Shown here piece by piece: positions 50,597 through 59,606 of a stretch of DNA of 64,000 nucleotides (position 1 is its first letter; the number at the start of each line of letters is the position of its first letter). The notes under the pieces were generated by a model. The model was given only the letters and a program-made list of their open reading frames with translations, searched no databases and was not told where the DNA came from. The translations under genes and the position numbers were made by a program. Origin of the DNA: Hephaestia caeni (GTDB taxonomy: Bacteria; Pseudomonadota; Alphaproteobacteria; Sphingomonadales; Sphingomonadaceae); NCBI RefSeq assembly GCF_003550065.1, contig NZ_QXDC01000004.1, positions 310,001-374,000 of the forward strand, given 5' to 3'.

Positions 50597-51967
50597 TTAT
50601 GCTGCAAGGCGCTCCTTGCCGACTTCCTTTTCCGGGACATCGGACCGGGGCGCAAGGAACCGGGCCAGCGCCGCCTTCCTGGAGCCGCGATCAAGGGCGT
50701 AGTGCGTGTGGGACAGTTCTGCCCCGTCCATCAGGGCCTGGATGTATCCCGAGACAGTGTCTGCCGCCATGACCAGTGCCGCATCGAGCGTATGCACGTA
50801 TCGGCTGGTGATCGACCCCGATGCGTGGCCCAAAAGCGCGGCGATCGTGATCTCGGTAAATCCGAGGTCATTGGCTATGCTGGCGAAGCTATGGCGAAGG
50901 ACATGGGCCGTGACGTCCTTCAGTTCGGTGTCCTGGAAGATCTTCTCCCAATGGCGGGGAAAGCTCCCGAATGCCTTCTCATCATCCCGGCCCGGAAACG
51001 CATAGAGGCTTTCACCCTCGGTGCCCTCTGACCGCCGTTCATCAAAATATTCCAGGACGGGGAGCCCGATTGGTCGGACAGACTGCCCTTCCTTGGTGTC
51101 GTCCAGCCGGAACGCGCTGCCTGCGCTATCAATTTCCGACCATCGGACCTCGATGATTTCGGCACGGCGGCAGCCTGTCAGGGCCAGCAACTGGATGATC
51201 TCCGTGGTCCGCGTATATCTATCATCGAGGGCCGCATCTTTCAGAATGCGTCCCAGCGCCCGATACTCATCCTCGTTCAGCCGGCGTGTCCTCACGGCAT
51301 CCTTGGGCTTGCGCACCCCATGGGCCGGATTGATTTCGATGATCCCAAGTTCATCGCGCGCATAGCTGAGAATGCCACCCAGCAGCCCGACGGTGCGGCT
51401 CGCCGCGCCATATCCCCCACGAACGACGGACCTGCCGCGCAGCTTCGTGGTCTTTTCGCTGAGGCGCGTCTTCCCCGCCATGATGTCCTTCATCATGGCG
51501 GTCACATCCGCCTTGGTCAGGTGGGTAACCTGCACCTTGCCTATCAGCGGAATTATATGCCGGTTGATGCGACCGAGGTCAGTGACTTTGGTGCTGGCCT
51601 TCTTCGGACGGCCACCCTTACCGAGAATCCGGCCCTCCTCAAGTTCCTTGATATAATGCTCGCAAAGCTCCTTCACCGTTATCGCCTTGCGGGCGCTGTT
51701 GCGGTTCTCCAGCGGGTCGTTGCCTTTGGCGACTTCCGCCAACGCCTGGATTGCAAGCGTGCGGGCCTGTTCAGCGGTCACCGTGCCGTGACGACCGAGT
51801 TTCATGCGCCGGCGGACATTGTTGGCGTTTCGGTAGTCCACGAAGTATGTTCGCGTGCCCGACGGCAGGATGAAGGCGCCGAAGCCCTTCAGCTCACTGC
51901 ACCAGATGGTGTATTGGCTTTCGCGCGGCAGCGACTTGTCGACGACGGATTTTGTTAGCTTTGGCAT
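50597..51967 (-). CDS. int: Tyrosine-type site-specific integrase
   Basis: Phage-type integrase of 456 residues. N-terminal DUF4102-like arm-binding domain (SELKGFGAFILPSGTRTYF, then RRRMKLGRHG), core-binding domain about 95-215, and a catalytic domain with Arg near 267 (LTGCRRAEI), HVLRHSF near 354-360, LLGHASGSITSRY and the nucleophile Tyr near 390. It integrates and, with the RdfS-like factor, excises the ICE. ATG at 51967 chosen (GAGGTGA site). It faces the tRNA-derived attachment site 180 nt away. Confidence 0.94.
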   Translation of the reverse strand: MPKLTKSVVDKSLPRESQYTIWCSELKGFGAFILPSGTRTYFVDYRNANNVRRRMKLGRHGTVTAEQARTLAIQALAEVAKGNDPLENRNSARKAITVKELCEHYIKELEEGRILGKGGRPKKASTKVTDLGRINRHIIPLIGKVQVTHLTKADVTAMMKDIMAGKTRLSEKTTKLRGRSVVRGGYGAASRTVGLLGGILSYARDELGIIEINPAHGVRKPKDAVRTRRLNEDEYRALGRILKDAALDDRYTRTTEIIQLLALTGCRRAEIIEVRWSEIDSAGSAFRLDDTKEGQSVRPIGLPVLEYFDERRSEGTEGESLYAFPGRDDEKAFGSFPRHWEKIFQDTELKDVTAHVLRHSFASIANDLGFTEITIAALLGHASGSITSRYVHTLDAALVMAADTVSGYIQALMDGAELSHTHYALDRGSRKAALARFLAPRSDVPEKEVGKERLAA

Positions 51968-51996
51968 ATTCACCTCGCCAGAGAGGTCCAAAAAAA

Positions 51997-52016
51997 CTCA
52001 CCAAAAACTCACCAAC
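51997..52016. repeat. Tandem ACTCACCAA repeats, possible integrase arm sites
   Basis: ACTCACCAA at 51997-52005 and 52008-52016, 11 bp apart, in an A-rich patch between int and the attachment core. Related octamers ACTCACCA (52260) and TCTCACCA (52326) lie beyond the core. Confidence 0.4.
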
Positions 52017-52145
52017 AAATCGAAAAGGTTGGCGTCCATTGGGGTATCTTGGCGGACCCTCGTTGTCAAGAAAACCGATAAGATACAACATCTTATCGGG
52101 CTTTGGCGAGGGTTGGCGCAGTCTGGAGTAGCGTTGCGTTTCTAG

Positions 52146-52190
52146 CTCCGAAGGCAGAGGCCACAGGTTCGAATCCTGTCGGGTGCGCCA
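52146..52190 (+). other. attR: 3' portion of a tRNA-Arg gene
   Basis: The 45 bp from CTCCGAAGGCAG to GGGTGCGCCA contain the anticodon loop (CCG), variable loop, the T-arm (ACAGG TTCGAAT CCTGT) and the acceptor 3' strand CGGGTGC-G-CCA. The 5' acceptor GCACCCG is absent upstream, so it is not a working tRNA. It lies 180 nt from the integrase start, as expected for the displaced 3' end left by integration into tRNA-Arg(CCG). Confidence 0.8.
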
Positions 52191-52471
52191 AATTCTCTAC
52201 TAAAATCAGTTCTTTGAAGCGATGCTGGCTTCCCCATTTCTGGCCTGGCCGATCGCGAAACTCACCAGCTCCGACAGTGACGCCCTGCTATTCCCCTGGA
52301 TTTCTGCAGAAAATTCGTAGCGCGAATCTCACCAGCGACTGAACTCGGAGTGATCGGACATCCAACGAGGAAGCGCGATCAGCCGGCTCAAAGCGGTGCC
52401 GATCAAACAAGCGGCTCGCGCGATTCGGCCGTGCGTTCCGCAGGCAAAAAAGCCCCCCCAAGGTCGGATAT
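52191..52471. other. Non-coding chromosomal flank of attR
   Basis: No gene seen in 280 nt. It includes two CTCACCA-type octamers (52260, 52326) and a C7 run near 52455. Presumed chromosomal sequence originally downstream of the tRNA-Arg gene. Confidence 0.5.
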
Positions 52472-53353
52472 TCAGCTCAGGATCGCCGGACGCAGGACCT
52501 GCTCGCAAAACGTCCGAAAGCTCGTCACACCCCGCTCGATGGCGGCATGCGATGCGGCATCGTCGATGCCTTCCTCCTTGGCCCGATACATATCGACATA
52601 GCCTTGCGCCAGGGATTCGCTCGCGCCGCGGTCGAGAAACTGCTGCCGGAACTGCGCGTAGCTGATCTGCCGGTAGCGAACCTCGCGGCCGAGCACGTCC
52701 GACATGATCGCCGCCTGGTCATTGAAGGACAATTCCTCCGGCCCAAGCACCGGGACATCCTCCTGTCCCGTCCAGTTCTCGTCGCCGAGCAGACGGGCGG
52801 CGACCGCGGCCATGTCACGGGTCGCGGTGAACGGCAACTTCTTGTCGGGATCGATAGGCCCGAAGAACAGGCCACTGTCTCTGATCGCACTGGCCTGCCG
52901 CGCGGTATTCTCCATGAACGACGGCATGGCGAGGCCGCGGAAGGCGGCGCCGCTCGCCATCAGCATGTCGTCGGCCCGGATCGATGCACTCACCGGGCCG
53001 GCCTTTTCCTGCCAGGGCGTCCCGCGCCCCAGCGCGGTGATGGAAACGACCCGCGGCACGGCGTGCCACCGCAATGCTTCCGCCGCGGGTCGCGTGAAGC
53101 CGAGCCAGGCTTCGTCAAGGCTCCTGGTCATATCGGGCGGGACGAGCCAGAACACGGCATCGGCGCGGCTGAAGGCCCGGTCCACGATCGCGGCGTCGCC
53201 ATGCGACCCTTCGACGATTTCGGTTCGCTCGCGCACGTCGGCGGGCAGTCTGCCGGCATCGCGCACGATGAGACGCAAGCGGGCGCCGGCGGTGAGGAGA
53301 TGGCTGACGACCTTGCTGCCGATCTGGCTGGTGGGGGCGGTAACGACGATCAT
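52472..53353 (-). CDS. NmrA-family NAD(P)-binding reductase-like protein
   Basis: Atypical short-chain dehydrogenase of 293 residues (NmrA/QOR2-like). N-terminal Rossmann motif VTAPTSQIGSKVVSHLL near 4-20 replaces the classical TGATGxxG. Later FWLVPPD near 69, VSITALGRG near 108 and MPSFMENTA near 142 are typical. It probably acts as a redox sensor or quinone reductase. ATG at 53353 chosen (AGGGAAAC site). Transcribed after the methyltransferase gene, 26 nt away on the same strand. Confidence 0.85.
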   Translation of the reverse strand: MIVVTAPTSQIGSKVVSHLLTAGARLRLIVRDAGRLPADVRERTEIVEGSHGDAAIVDRAFSRADAVFWLVPPDMTRSLDEAWLGFTRPAAEALRWHAVPRVVSITALGRGTPWQEKAGPVSASIRADDMLMASGAAFRGLAMPSFMENTARQASAIRDSGLFFGPIDPDKKLPFTATRDMAAVAARLLGDENWTGQEDVPVLGPEELSFNDQAAIMSDVLGREVRYRQISYAQFRQQFLDRGASESLAQGYVDMYRAKEEGIDDAASHAAIERGVTSFRTFCEQVLRPAILS

Positions 53354-53379
53354 GGTGTTTCCCTGTGACTCGGGGCTGT

Positions 53380-54054
53380 TCAAAGGCGGATCGTGAGTTC
53401 GATGTCCTCCGCGAACGGCACGGACCGATAGCCGCTATCCGGTGCGCGGACGCGTTCCACATAGGGCGGGCAGAAGTCGGCATTGTCCGCGACGATCAAA
53501 GCTCCCGACCGCAGGCGCGATGCGACAAGATCTAGGACATCCGGATAGAGCGCCTTCGCGCCGTCGAGCAGCAGCAGGTCCACGCTCTCGGGCAGATCGC
53601 TTGCGAGCGTTTCCAGCGCGTCGCCTTCCCGGAACTCGACGAGGTCGGCAAGACCCGCCTCGGCAAGATTGGCTTTGGCGCGGACGACCTTCGACGGTTC
53701 GAACTCGCTCGTGATGAGCCGTCCCCCGCCATTATCGCGCAGCGCGGCGGCGAGGCAGATCGTCGACAGGCCGAAGGAGGTGCCGAACTCGACGACGGAT
53801 GTCGCCCGCATCGAGCGTGCCAGCATGTAGAGCAGGTCGCCCGTCTGGCGCGAGACGGCTAGCGGCACATCCTTCATCCGGCTGTAGAGGTCTCTGTAAT
53901 CGGTGCGGCTGCGCACCAGCCGCGCCTTGTCCTCGGCGGTTAGGCCGTTCCAATAATCCGCGATCGAGGGCGTGGTCGCAGGATCGGAAGCATCGGCTTC
54001 GGTGAAGAGCCGGTCGAGCAATGGGGCAACCGGGCTCGCGGTCAGAGTGGTCAT
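53380..54054 (-). CDS. Class I SAM-dependent O-methyltransferase
   Basis: A 224-residue methyltransferase of the caffeoyl-CoA/catechol O-methyltransferase fold: SVVEFGTSFGLSTICLA near 86 (SAM loop), LITSEFEPSKVVRAKANL near 112, VDLLLLDGAKALYPDVLD near 155 (metal/acidic motif). The substrate is unknown. Forms a two-gene unit with the NmrA-like gene and is divergent from a TetR gene, which probably represses it. Confidence 0.88.
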   Translation of the reverse strand: MTTLTASPVAPLLDRLFTEADASDPATTPSIADYWNGLTAEDKARLVRSRTDYRDLYSRMKDVPLAVSRQTGDLLYMLARSMRATSVVEFGTSFGLSTICLAAALRDNGGGRLITSEFEPSKVVRAKANLAEAGLADLVEFREGDALETLASDLPESVDLLLLDGAKALYPDVLDLVASRLRSGALIVADNADFCPPYVERVRAPDSGYRSVPFAEDIELTIRL

Positions 54055-54141
54055 GGAAAGCTCCTTGAAAAAGCGTCTTGCGATGCATCGAAAAATACGA
54101 ATAGTTCGTCAGGTTCGCTATTCGCATCCCGGAGGACGACC

Positions 54142-54780
54142 ATCGCGCAGCGCCCAAGGCCGCAGCTTTCCTCGCGAAAACAACCCAGGCAGGCCCGCGC
54201 GAATGACCTCGTCGCGGCCGTGCTGGACGCGGCTGTTCAGGTTCTGCGCGCCGAAGGGGCGGCCCGATTCACCACGGCCCGCGTCGCGGAGCGGGCGGGT
54301 GTGAGTGTGGGATCGCTGTACCAGTATTTCCCGAACAAGGCGGCGATCCTGTTCCGGCTCCAGAGCGACGAGTGGCACCAGACGAGCGAATTGCTGCGCG
54401 AGATATTGGAGGACAGGCGCCAACCGCCCCTCGAGCGGCTGCGAACGCTTGTCCATGCGTTCCTTCGCTCGGAATGTGACGAGGCCGAAGTACGGATGGC
54501 GCTTGGCGACGCGGCGCCGCTCTACCGTGATGCGCCCGAAGCCGACGCCGCGCGCGAGGCTGGATCGCTCATCATCCTCGATTTCATGCGAGAAGCCCTG
54601 CCGGGACTCCCACAGGAGACGATCGCGCGCACCGCCGATCTCATCGAAACGACGCTGACGCAGGTCGGTAGCCGCTTCTCGGAAACGCAGAGAGCGGAGC
54701 AGGAGATCGCGGCCTATGCCGACGCCATGGCGGACATGTTCGGCGCATTCCTCACTCAGTTGGCAGGCAAAGTCGGATAG
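54142..54780 (+). CDS. TetR-family repressor with an ATC at the expected start
   Basis: TetR regulator: helix-turn-helix about 30-75 (FTTARVAERAGVSVGSLYQYFPNKAAILF) and a C-terminal ligand domain. The frame reads back to GGAGGACGACC followed by ATC at 54142, giving a natural N-terminus AQRPRPQLSSRKQPRQAR. The first conventional start is GTG at 54220, which removes part of helix 1 and has no ribosome site. So either ATC initiates weakly, the ATG mutated, or the base is miscalled. Divergent from the methyltransferase/NmrA unit, its likely target. Confidence 0.82.
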   Translation: MAQRPRPQLSSRKQPRQARANDLVAAVLDAAVQVLRAEGAARFTTARVAERAGVSVGSLYQYFPNKAAILFRLQSDEWHQTSELLREILEDRRQPPLERLRTLVHAFLRSECDEAEVRMALGDAAPLYRDAPEADAAREAGSLIILDFMREALPGLPQETIARTADLIETTLTQVGSRFSETQRAEQEIAAYADAMADMFGAFLTQLAGKVG

Positions 54781-54896
54781 CCGCAGATATTGTGCAGCCG
54801 GCGGATTCGCCTGCTTCTCCAGGCATACGGGCTACTGTCCGCCACGCCGGGCCTTGGAGGCCAAATAATCCGCAAGCCGTCATCGAAGCGCAATGC

Positions 54897-55514
54897 TCAG
54901 GCGATTCCGAATTGCGCGATCAGCATATCGGTAAGCAGATCGGCCTGCCGGATGAGTTCAGCGCCCGCGGTTCCCTCGTCCGTCGTCCGCTCGGCGAAGC
55001 TCGTGGTTAGGAGCACGATGAACCGAACGATGAAGTCGAGGTCATTCGACGTACTGCTCTTGAGGGCCTCCGCAACGAAGCGCTGCGTCATCTCCTCACC
55101 CGCCGAGAGGAGCGCCCGAAATTCCTCGGTTTCCCGCAGGTCCACCGACGCTGCACGCAACGCGCGGCGCAGATCGACCTCCGCTGCTTCGATCAGAAAG
55201 AACTCGCGAACGAAATCGCGCAGCTTGACGCCATGTTCGTCGCCGGGACGCGTCAGGATGGGGGAAAGCCGCGCAAGTTGCCGATCCCATGTTTGCCGCA
55301 CGATGTGGAAGACCAGCGCCTCCTTGTTCGGAAAATACTGGTAGAAGGAGGCAATATTCACGCCTGCCTTGTCGGCCACCTTGTTGGCCGTGAACCCGCC
55401 GAGTCCCTCGCGGGTCAGAATATAAGTAGCTGCCTCCACCAATGCCTCGACCGTCGCAATGGCACGGCGCTGCCTGGGCAGCTTCTTCGGGGCTATATCG
55501 ATGCGGCGGGCCAA
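54897..55514 (-). CDS. TetR-family repressor of the monooxygenase
   Basis: A 205-residue TetR regulator with a basic start (RRIDIAPKKLPRQRR) and helix-turn-helix about 40-66 (FTANKVADKAGVNIASFYQYFPNKEAL). The C-terminal domain is of the AcrR type. Divergent from the flavin monooxygenase gene, with an inverted repeat TGATT-N9-AATCA between them, so it probably represses both. The ligand is unknown, perhaps the monooxygenase substrate. Confidence 0.9.
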   Translation of the reverse strand: MARRIDIAPKKLPRQRRAIATVEALVEAATYILTREGLGGFTANKVADKAGVNIASFYQYFPNKEALVFHIVRQTWDRQLARLSPILTRPGDEHGVKLRDFVREFFLIEAAEVDLRRALRAASVDLRETEEFRALLSAGEEMTQRFVAEALKSSTSNDLDFIVRFIVLLTTSFAERTTDEGTAGAELIRQADLLTDMLIAQFGIA

Positions 55515-55537
55515 TGGGGCGGCTTTCCAGCGGAATG

Positions 55538-55556
55538 TGATTAGTTAACGCAATCA
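55538..55556. promoter_or_regulatory. Candidate TetR operator
   Basis: TGATT, 9 nt, AATCA, in the A+T-rich gap between the divergent tetR (ends toward 55514) and monooxygenase genes. Confidence 0.45.
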
Positions 55557-55606
55557 TTTACTTATATTTTGTCTGCCGAGACATCAAGCCGATGGAAGGC
55601 AGACTC

Positions 55607-56782
55607 ATGCAGAATCGAGAAGAAGCCCCGATCGTCATCATCGGTGCGGGCGTTGCGGGACTAACCCTGGCGACGTTCCTACATACGGCCGGCATACGAT
55701 GCGTCGTGCTGGAACGGCGGGACCGCGCCTATGTCGAGACGCGGCAGCGCGCGGGCGTGGTGGATGCGCAGAATGTGCGGATGTTTGAACGCTGGGACCT
55801 GGCGGATCGGCTGCTATCGGGGCCAGTGGCACAGACGATCGAATATCGCGTCAACGGCGTCGGCCGCGTGTTCGAAATCCTGGGTGACGAGGCGAGCGAG
55901 GGCCGGTTCTGCACACAGCAGATGCTGGTCACTAACCTGCTGCGCGTGCTGATCGACGAAATCGGCGGCGACGTGCGCTTCGGCGTAAGCGAGATCACCA
56001 TCCGCAACGAGGACGCTGTTCGCCCGCAAGTGGGCTATCGCGATGCCGGCGGCGCGCACGCCATCGATTGCGACTATATCGCGGGTTGCGATGCCGACCG
56101 GGGCGTCAGCCGTGCCTCGATTCCCGATGGCGTACTGACCACGATCACGCACGAATTTGGTTATGCCTGGCTCGCCGCGCTGGTCGAGGCGCCGGTGACC
56201 GGCCACCCGATCATGGGTATCAGCGACCACGGTTTCGTCGCCCAACTCCCGCGCGGACCAAAGCGCAGCCGCTATTATCTCCAGTGCGCTCTCACAGACG
56301 GGCCGGAGGATTGGCCCGACGAGCGCATTTGGGACGAGATTCGTCTGCGGACCGGCGACAGCGCTCTCGAGAATGTGGAGATCCACGACAAGGACTTCGT
56401 GCCGCTGCGCTCCGTCATGCGTTTCCCGATGCAGCACAACCGCCTGTTTCTGGCTGGCGATGCAGCGCATCTCGTTCCGCCGACGGGTGCCAAGGGCATG
56501 AACCTTGCGCTGTTCGACGTGGATATGCTGGCCCAGGCGTTGGTCAGCGCCCTGTGCGATGGCGAGGTCGCTGCGCTGGCTGGCTACTCGGACACGGTGC
56601 TGCCACGGCTGTGGCGCTATCAGGAGTTCAGCGCCTGGATGACCGACACCATGCACGACGCCGGCAATCCGGCGCTCCATGGTCCATTCCGGCAAATGAC
56701 GGCGCGTGCCCGGCTCGACGAACTGTTCAGCTCGCCGGTAGCGGGACGCCTCCACAGCGATTTCCAACGCGGTGTCGCCTAA
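55607..56782 (+). CDS. FAD-dependent aromatic monooxygenase (PobA-like)
   Basis: Group A flavin monooxygenase of 391 residues, closest in pattern to 4-hydroxybenzoate 3-hydroxylase. FAD loop IGAGVAGLTLA at about 11-21, RQRAGVVDAQNVRMFERW near 47, and the second FAD motif LFLAGDAAHLVPPTGAKGMNLA near 282. The middle motif, normally GCDG, reads GCDADRG near 160. The substrate is likely a phenolic compound but cannot be fixed. ATG at 55607 chosen (GGAAGG 8 nt upstream); ATG at 55592 overlaps that site. Divergent TetR regulator. Confidence 0.87.
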   Translation: MQNREEAPIVIIGAGVAGLTLATFLHTAGIRCVVLERRDRAYVETRQRAGVVDAQNVRMFERWDLADRLLSGPVAQTIEYRVNGVGRVFEILGDEASEGRFCTQQMLVTNLLRVLIDEIGGDVRFGVSEITIRNEDAVRPQVGYRDAGGAHAIDCDYIAGCDADRGVSRASIPDGVLTTITHEFGYAWLAALVEAPVTGHPIMGISDHGFVAQLPRGPKRSRYYLQCALTDGPEDWPDERIWDEIRLRTGDSALENVEIHDKDFVPLRSVMRFPMQHNRLFLAGDAAHLVPPTGAKGMNLALFDVDMLAQALVSALCDGEVAALAGYSDTVLPRLWRYQEFSAWMTDTMHDAGNPALHGPFRQMTARARLDELFSSPVAGRLHSDFQRGVA

Positions 56783-56889
56783 AGTCATCGGTATCGTCGC
56801 ACTGGCGACGATCGCCTTGGGACTCCGCAACGCCGCTATCCGTCAACGCGAAGTACAATAGCGCAATGCTCACCCCTCCTCGGGGCTCG

Positions 56890-57280
56890 CCGCGGCCAAG
56901 CTCAAGCGACCCTCACGGCTGATGGCTGTGCTGCTCGATGAACTCGCTGTAGCAAAGGTCGAAGACCTGCATCTTCCGATGCCCACCGACCCGCGCCTTC
57001 GCAAGACCATCGACCTGATGATGGCCTCGCCCGCAGATCGGGGAACGCTCGATGCCTGGGCCGACAAAGCGGGCCTGAGCGCGCGGACGTTGGGGCGCCT
57101 GATGAGCCGGGAGACGGGCATGAGCTTCGGGCGCTGGCGCCAGCAGCTCGGCGTGATCCTCGCAGTGGAACGGCTCACGGGCGGGGCCTCGATCCAGCAG
57201 GTCGCCACTAATCTCGGCTATGAGAGCGTGCCAAGCTTCGTGACCATGTTTCGCAATGAGCAGCGACAGCCGGCAGCAGG
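56890..57280 (+). pseudogene. AraC-family regulator remnant
   Basis: The frame from about 56890 reads like the C-terminal DNA-binding domain of an AraC protein (LLDELAVAKVEDLHLPMP, GTLDAWADKAGLSARTLGRL, SFGRWRQQLGVILAVERL, ESVPSFVTMFR). The usual N-terminal cupin domain is missing, and the last helix is lost just after MFR, where the frame runs into the convergent SulP gene. Probably a decayed gene truncated at both ends. Confidence 0.65.
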
Positions 57281-57306
57281 CCATCGGTCCGGATGCCGGA
57301 GGTGGG

Positions 57307-58989
57307 CTACGCCCTGGCGACGGCATCTTCGAGCGTGTGCCGGAAATAAACGCGCGGCGGCTTCATGCCGTGAACGAGAAGGGTGCGGCGGACGGTCGGC
57401 TTTGCGCCCGCGATATAGACGGCCGCACCGCGCTGGCTGGCCTTGCGCACAAAGCCCTCGATCGTCGCGGCGCCCGTCGAATCCAGCATCGAAACGGCCG
57501 ACAGGTCGAAAATATACGCCTTTGGTCGATCGCCGATCCGATCCAGCGCCGCGCCGACGGCGGCCGCAGCGCCGAAGAAGAACGCACCGGAGACGCGCAC
57601 GACAGCGACATCCGGATCGGTCGCAAGGCCCGCCTCATAAGGATGGCGTCCGTTCCCATTGACGGTGTCGGCCCTGTCTTCTTCGGCAATCGACACGACG
57701 TTTTCGACTTCGGCTGCCTGCGCCATGCGGTGCAGGAACAGCAGCGAGCTGAGCGCGAAGCCGACCAGGATCCCTTGCGTCAGATCGCGGAAGATCACGA
57801 GCAGGAACGTCACGAGCAGGACGACGGCGTCGCCCCGCGAGGCGCGGATCAGCGTCGCGAATTCATGCTTCTCTGCCATGTTCCAGGCGACCACGGCGAG
57901 CACGCCCGCCAATGCCGCCAGCGGAATGTAGGACGCGAGCGGCGCGGCGATCAGGATGAAAAGCAGCAGAAAGACCGAATGCAGCATCCCGGACACCGGG
58001 CCGTGCGCGCCGGCGCGCACGTTGGTCGCGGTGCGGGCGATATTGCCGGTGACGCAGATACCGCCGAAAAGCGGAGAGGCGATGTTGGCGATCCCCTGAG
58101 CCAGCAACTCGCAATTCGATCGGTGCCGGCGTCCGGTCATGGAATCGGCGACGACCGCCGAGAGCAGGCTCTCGATGCAGCCGAGTAGCGCGAACGACAG
58201 GGCGTTGGGCAACACCGCGATCACGCGTGCATAGCTGATGTCCGGCAGATGCGGCATCGGCAGCGCCTGCGGGATACCGCCGAAACGGGTGCCGATCGTC
58301 TCGACCGGCATGCCGCTCAATGCGGCAACGGCAGCGGCGATCGCCACCGCGATGATAAAGGACGGCCAATGCGGCCGAAAGCGCCGGACGCCCACGATGA
58401 TCGCGATCGTGCCCAAGGCAACCAGCACCGCCGCCGGATTGATCGTCGGCAGCGCACCGCCGATCGCCACCAGCTTCGGCAGCAGCGGCCCCGGCTCTTT
58501 GGCCAGGCTCAGGCCCAGCAGGTCCCGGATCTGGCTTGCGAAGATGATCATGGCGATGCCGGCGGTGAAACCGACGGTGACCGGATAGGGAATATATTTG
58601 ATGAAGGTGCCGAGCCGCAGCAGCCCGATCGCCGCCAGCATCAGCCCGGACAGGAACGCCGCCAGCAACAGGCCCTCGACACCGTGCTGCGCGACGGTCG
58701 CGGAAACCAGCACGATGAATGCGCCGGCCGGCCCGCCGATCTGAAAACGGCTGCCGCCGAACGCCGAGACGATGAAACCGCCGATGATGGAGGTGTAGAG
58801 CCCCCGATCCGGCGTCACGCCCGATGCGATTGCGATCGCCATCGAGAGCGGCAGCGCGACGATCGCGACCGTCAGGCCCGAAATCGTATCGGCCTTCAGG
58901 TTCGCCAGCCCATAGCCTTCCTTCAGGACCGTGAACAGCTTGGGCGTATAAAGGTCCAGAAAACTCGGCTTCGCTATCGTGGCGGCCAT
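57307..58989 (-). CDS. SulP-family anion transporter with STAS domain
   Basis: SLC26/SulP transporter of 560 residues with 11-14 membrane segments (DTISGLTVAIVALPLSMAIAIASG near 33; GGFIVSAFGGSRFQIGGPAGAF near 69) and a C-terminal STAS domain (about 440-555; AYIFDLSAVSMLDSTGAATIEGF near 485). Bacterial members carry sulfate, bicarbonate or other anions; the substrate is not decidable here. ATG at 58989 chosen (AGAAAGGA site). An XRE gene lies 91 nt upstream on the same strand. Confidence 0.9.
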   Translation of the reverse strand: MAATIAKPSFLDLYTPKLFTVLKEGYGLANLKADTISGLTVAIVALPLSMAIAIASGVTPDRGLYTSIIGGFIVSAFGGSRFQIGGPAGAFIVLVSATVAQHGVEGLLLAAFLSGLMLAAIGLLRLGTFIKYIPYPVTVGFTAGIAMIIFASQIRDLLGLSLAKEPGPLLPKLVAIGGALPTINPAAVLVALGTIAIIVGVRRFRPHWPSFIIAVAIAAAVAALSGMPVETIGTRFGGIPQALPMPHLPDISYARVIAVLPNALSFALLGCIESLLSAVVADSMTGRRHRSNCELLAQGIANIASPLFGGICVTGNIARTATNVRAGAHGPVSGMLHSVFLLLFILIAAPLASYIPLAALAGVLAVVAWNMAEKHEFATLIRASRGDAVVLLVTFLLVIFRDLTQGILVGFALSSLLFLHRMAQAAEVENVVSIAEEDRADTVNGNGRHPYEAGLATDPDVAVVRVSGAFFFGAAAAVGAALDRIGDRPKAYIFDLSAVSMLDSTGAATIEGFVRKASQRGAAVYIAGAKPTVRRTLLVHGMKPPRVYFRHTLEDAVARA

Positions 58990-59080
58990 GACGATCCTTT
59001 CTTCTGCCACCTGTCGGGCGGGATCGTCGGCCGGATGATCGTGGTCGGCGCCGCGCGTTTGTTCGTTCGGAGGGCGAGGA

Positions 59081-59335
59081 TCAGGAGGGTGATGCCTTCA
59101 ACCGCACGCCGCGCCCGCCGCCCGCGCTCACGGCATTGTCGCCGATCAATTCGATCCCGGCCTTGTCGAGGGCCTCGATCAGCTTGATCAGCGTATCGAT
59201 CACGCCGCGGACATTGCCCTCGCTCGCTTCCATGCGCTGGATGGTCGGCACCGACAGGCCGGCCATTTCCGCCAACTGGCGCTGGTCGATCCCAAGGAGC
59301 GCGCGCGCCGCGCGCATCTGTGCTGCCGTGATCAT
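59081..59335 (-). CDS. Small XRE-type helix-turn-helix regulator
   Basis: An 84-residue Cro/C1-type protein: AAQMRAARALLGIDQRQLAEMAGLSVPTIQRME at about 4-36 forms the helix-turn-helix, and the rest ends IEALDKAGIELIGDNA. This compact type is common in alphaproteobacteria. It precedes the SulP gene on the same strand and may control it. The ATG has no strong ribosome site. Confidence 0.82.
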   Translation of the reverse strand: MITAAQMRAARALLGIDQRQLAEMAGLSVPTIQRMEASEGNVRGVIDTLIKLIEALDKAGIELIGDNAVSAGGGRGVRLKASPS

Positions 59336-59606
59336 TATAGACTCATGCCTTAGAATGCTAAGTACATATATGAAACATGATCCCTGATGTCGAGCATATC
59401 AGCGCCGTGAGCGCGGACGGCGTGGCGAAAGCGGCAGAAACGGCGATTGGGCGTCCTCAAGGCACGTGAGCACCGGAAGCGCGAAAAGCCGCCGTTTTCA
59501 GGCCGCCAGAACGGAATATCGATCGACCCTAATATTCCGCGCCGGCGGCCCCTATCTTCGGCAGGTCCGTGCGCCCCCGCCGGGCGTCGTCGTCGAGGAG
59601 AGTCGC

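Noticed and set aside
52110..52190. Possible complete tRNA gene
   Set aside because: Only the anticodon loop to CCA end is tRNA-like; the 5' acceptor strand GCACCCG is missing.
57256..58188. 310-codon plus-strand frame opposite the SulP gene
   Set aside because: Shadow of the SulP STAS and membrane region; Arg/Asp/Gln-rich with no domain.
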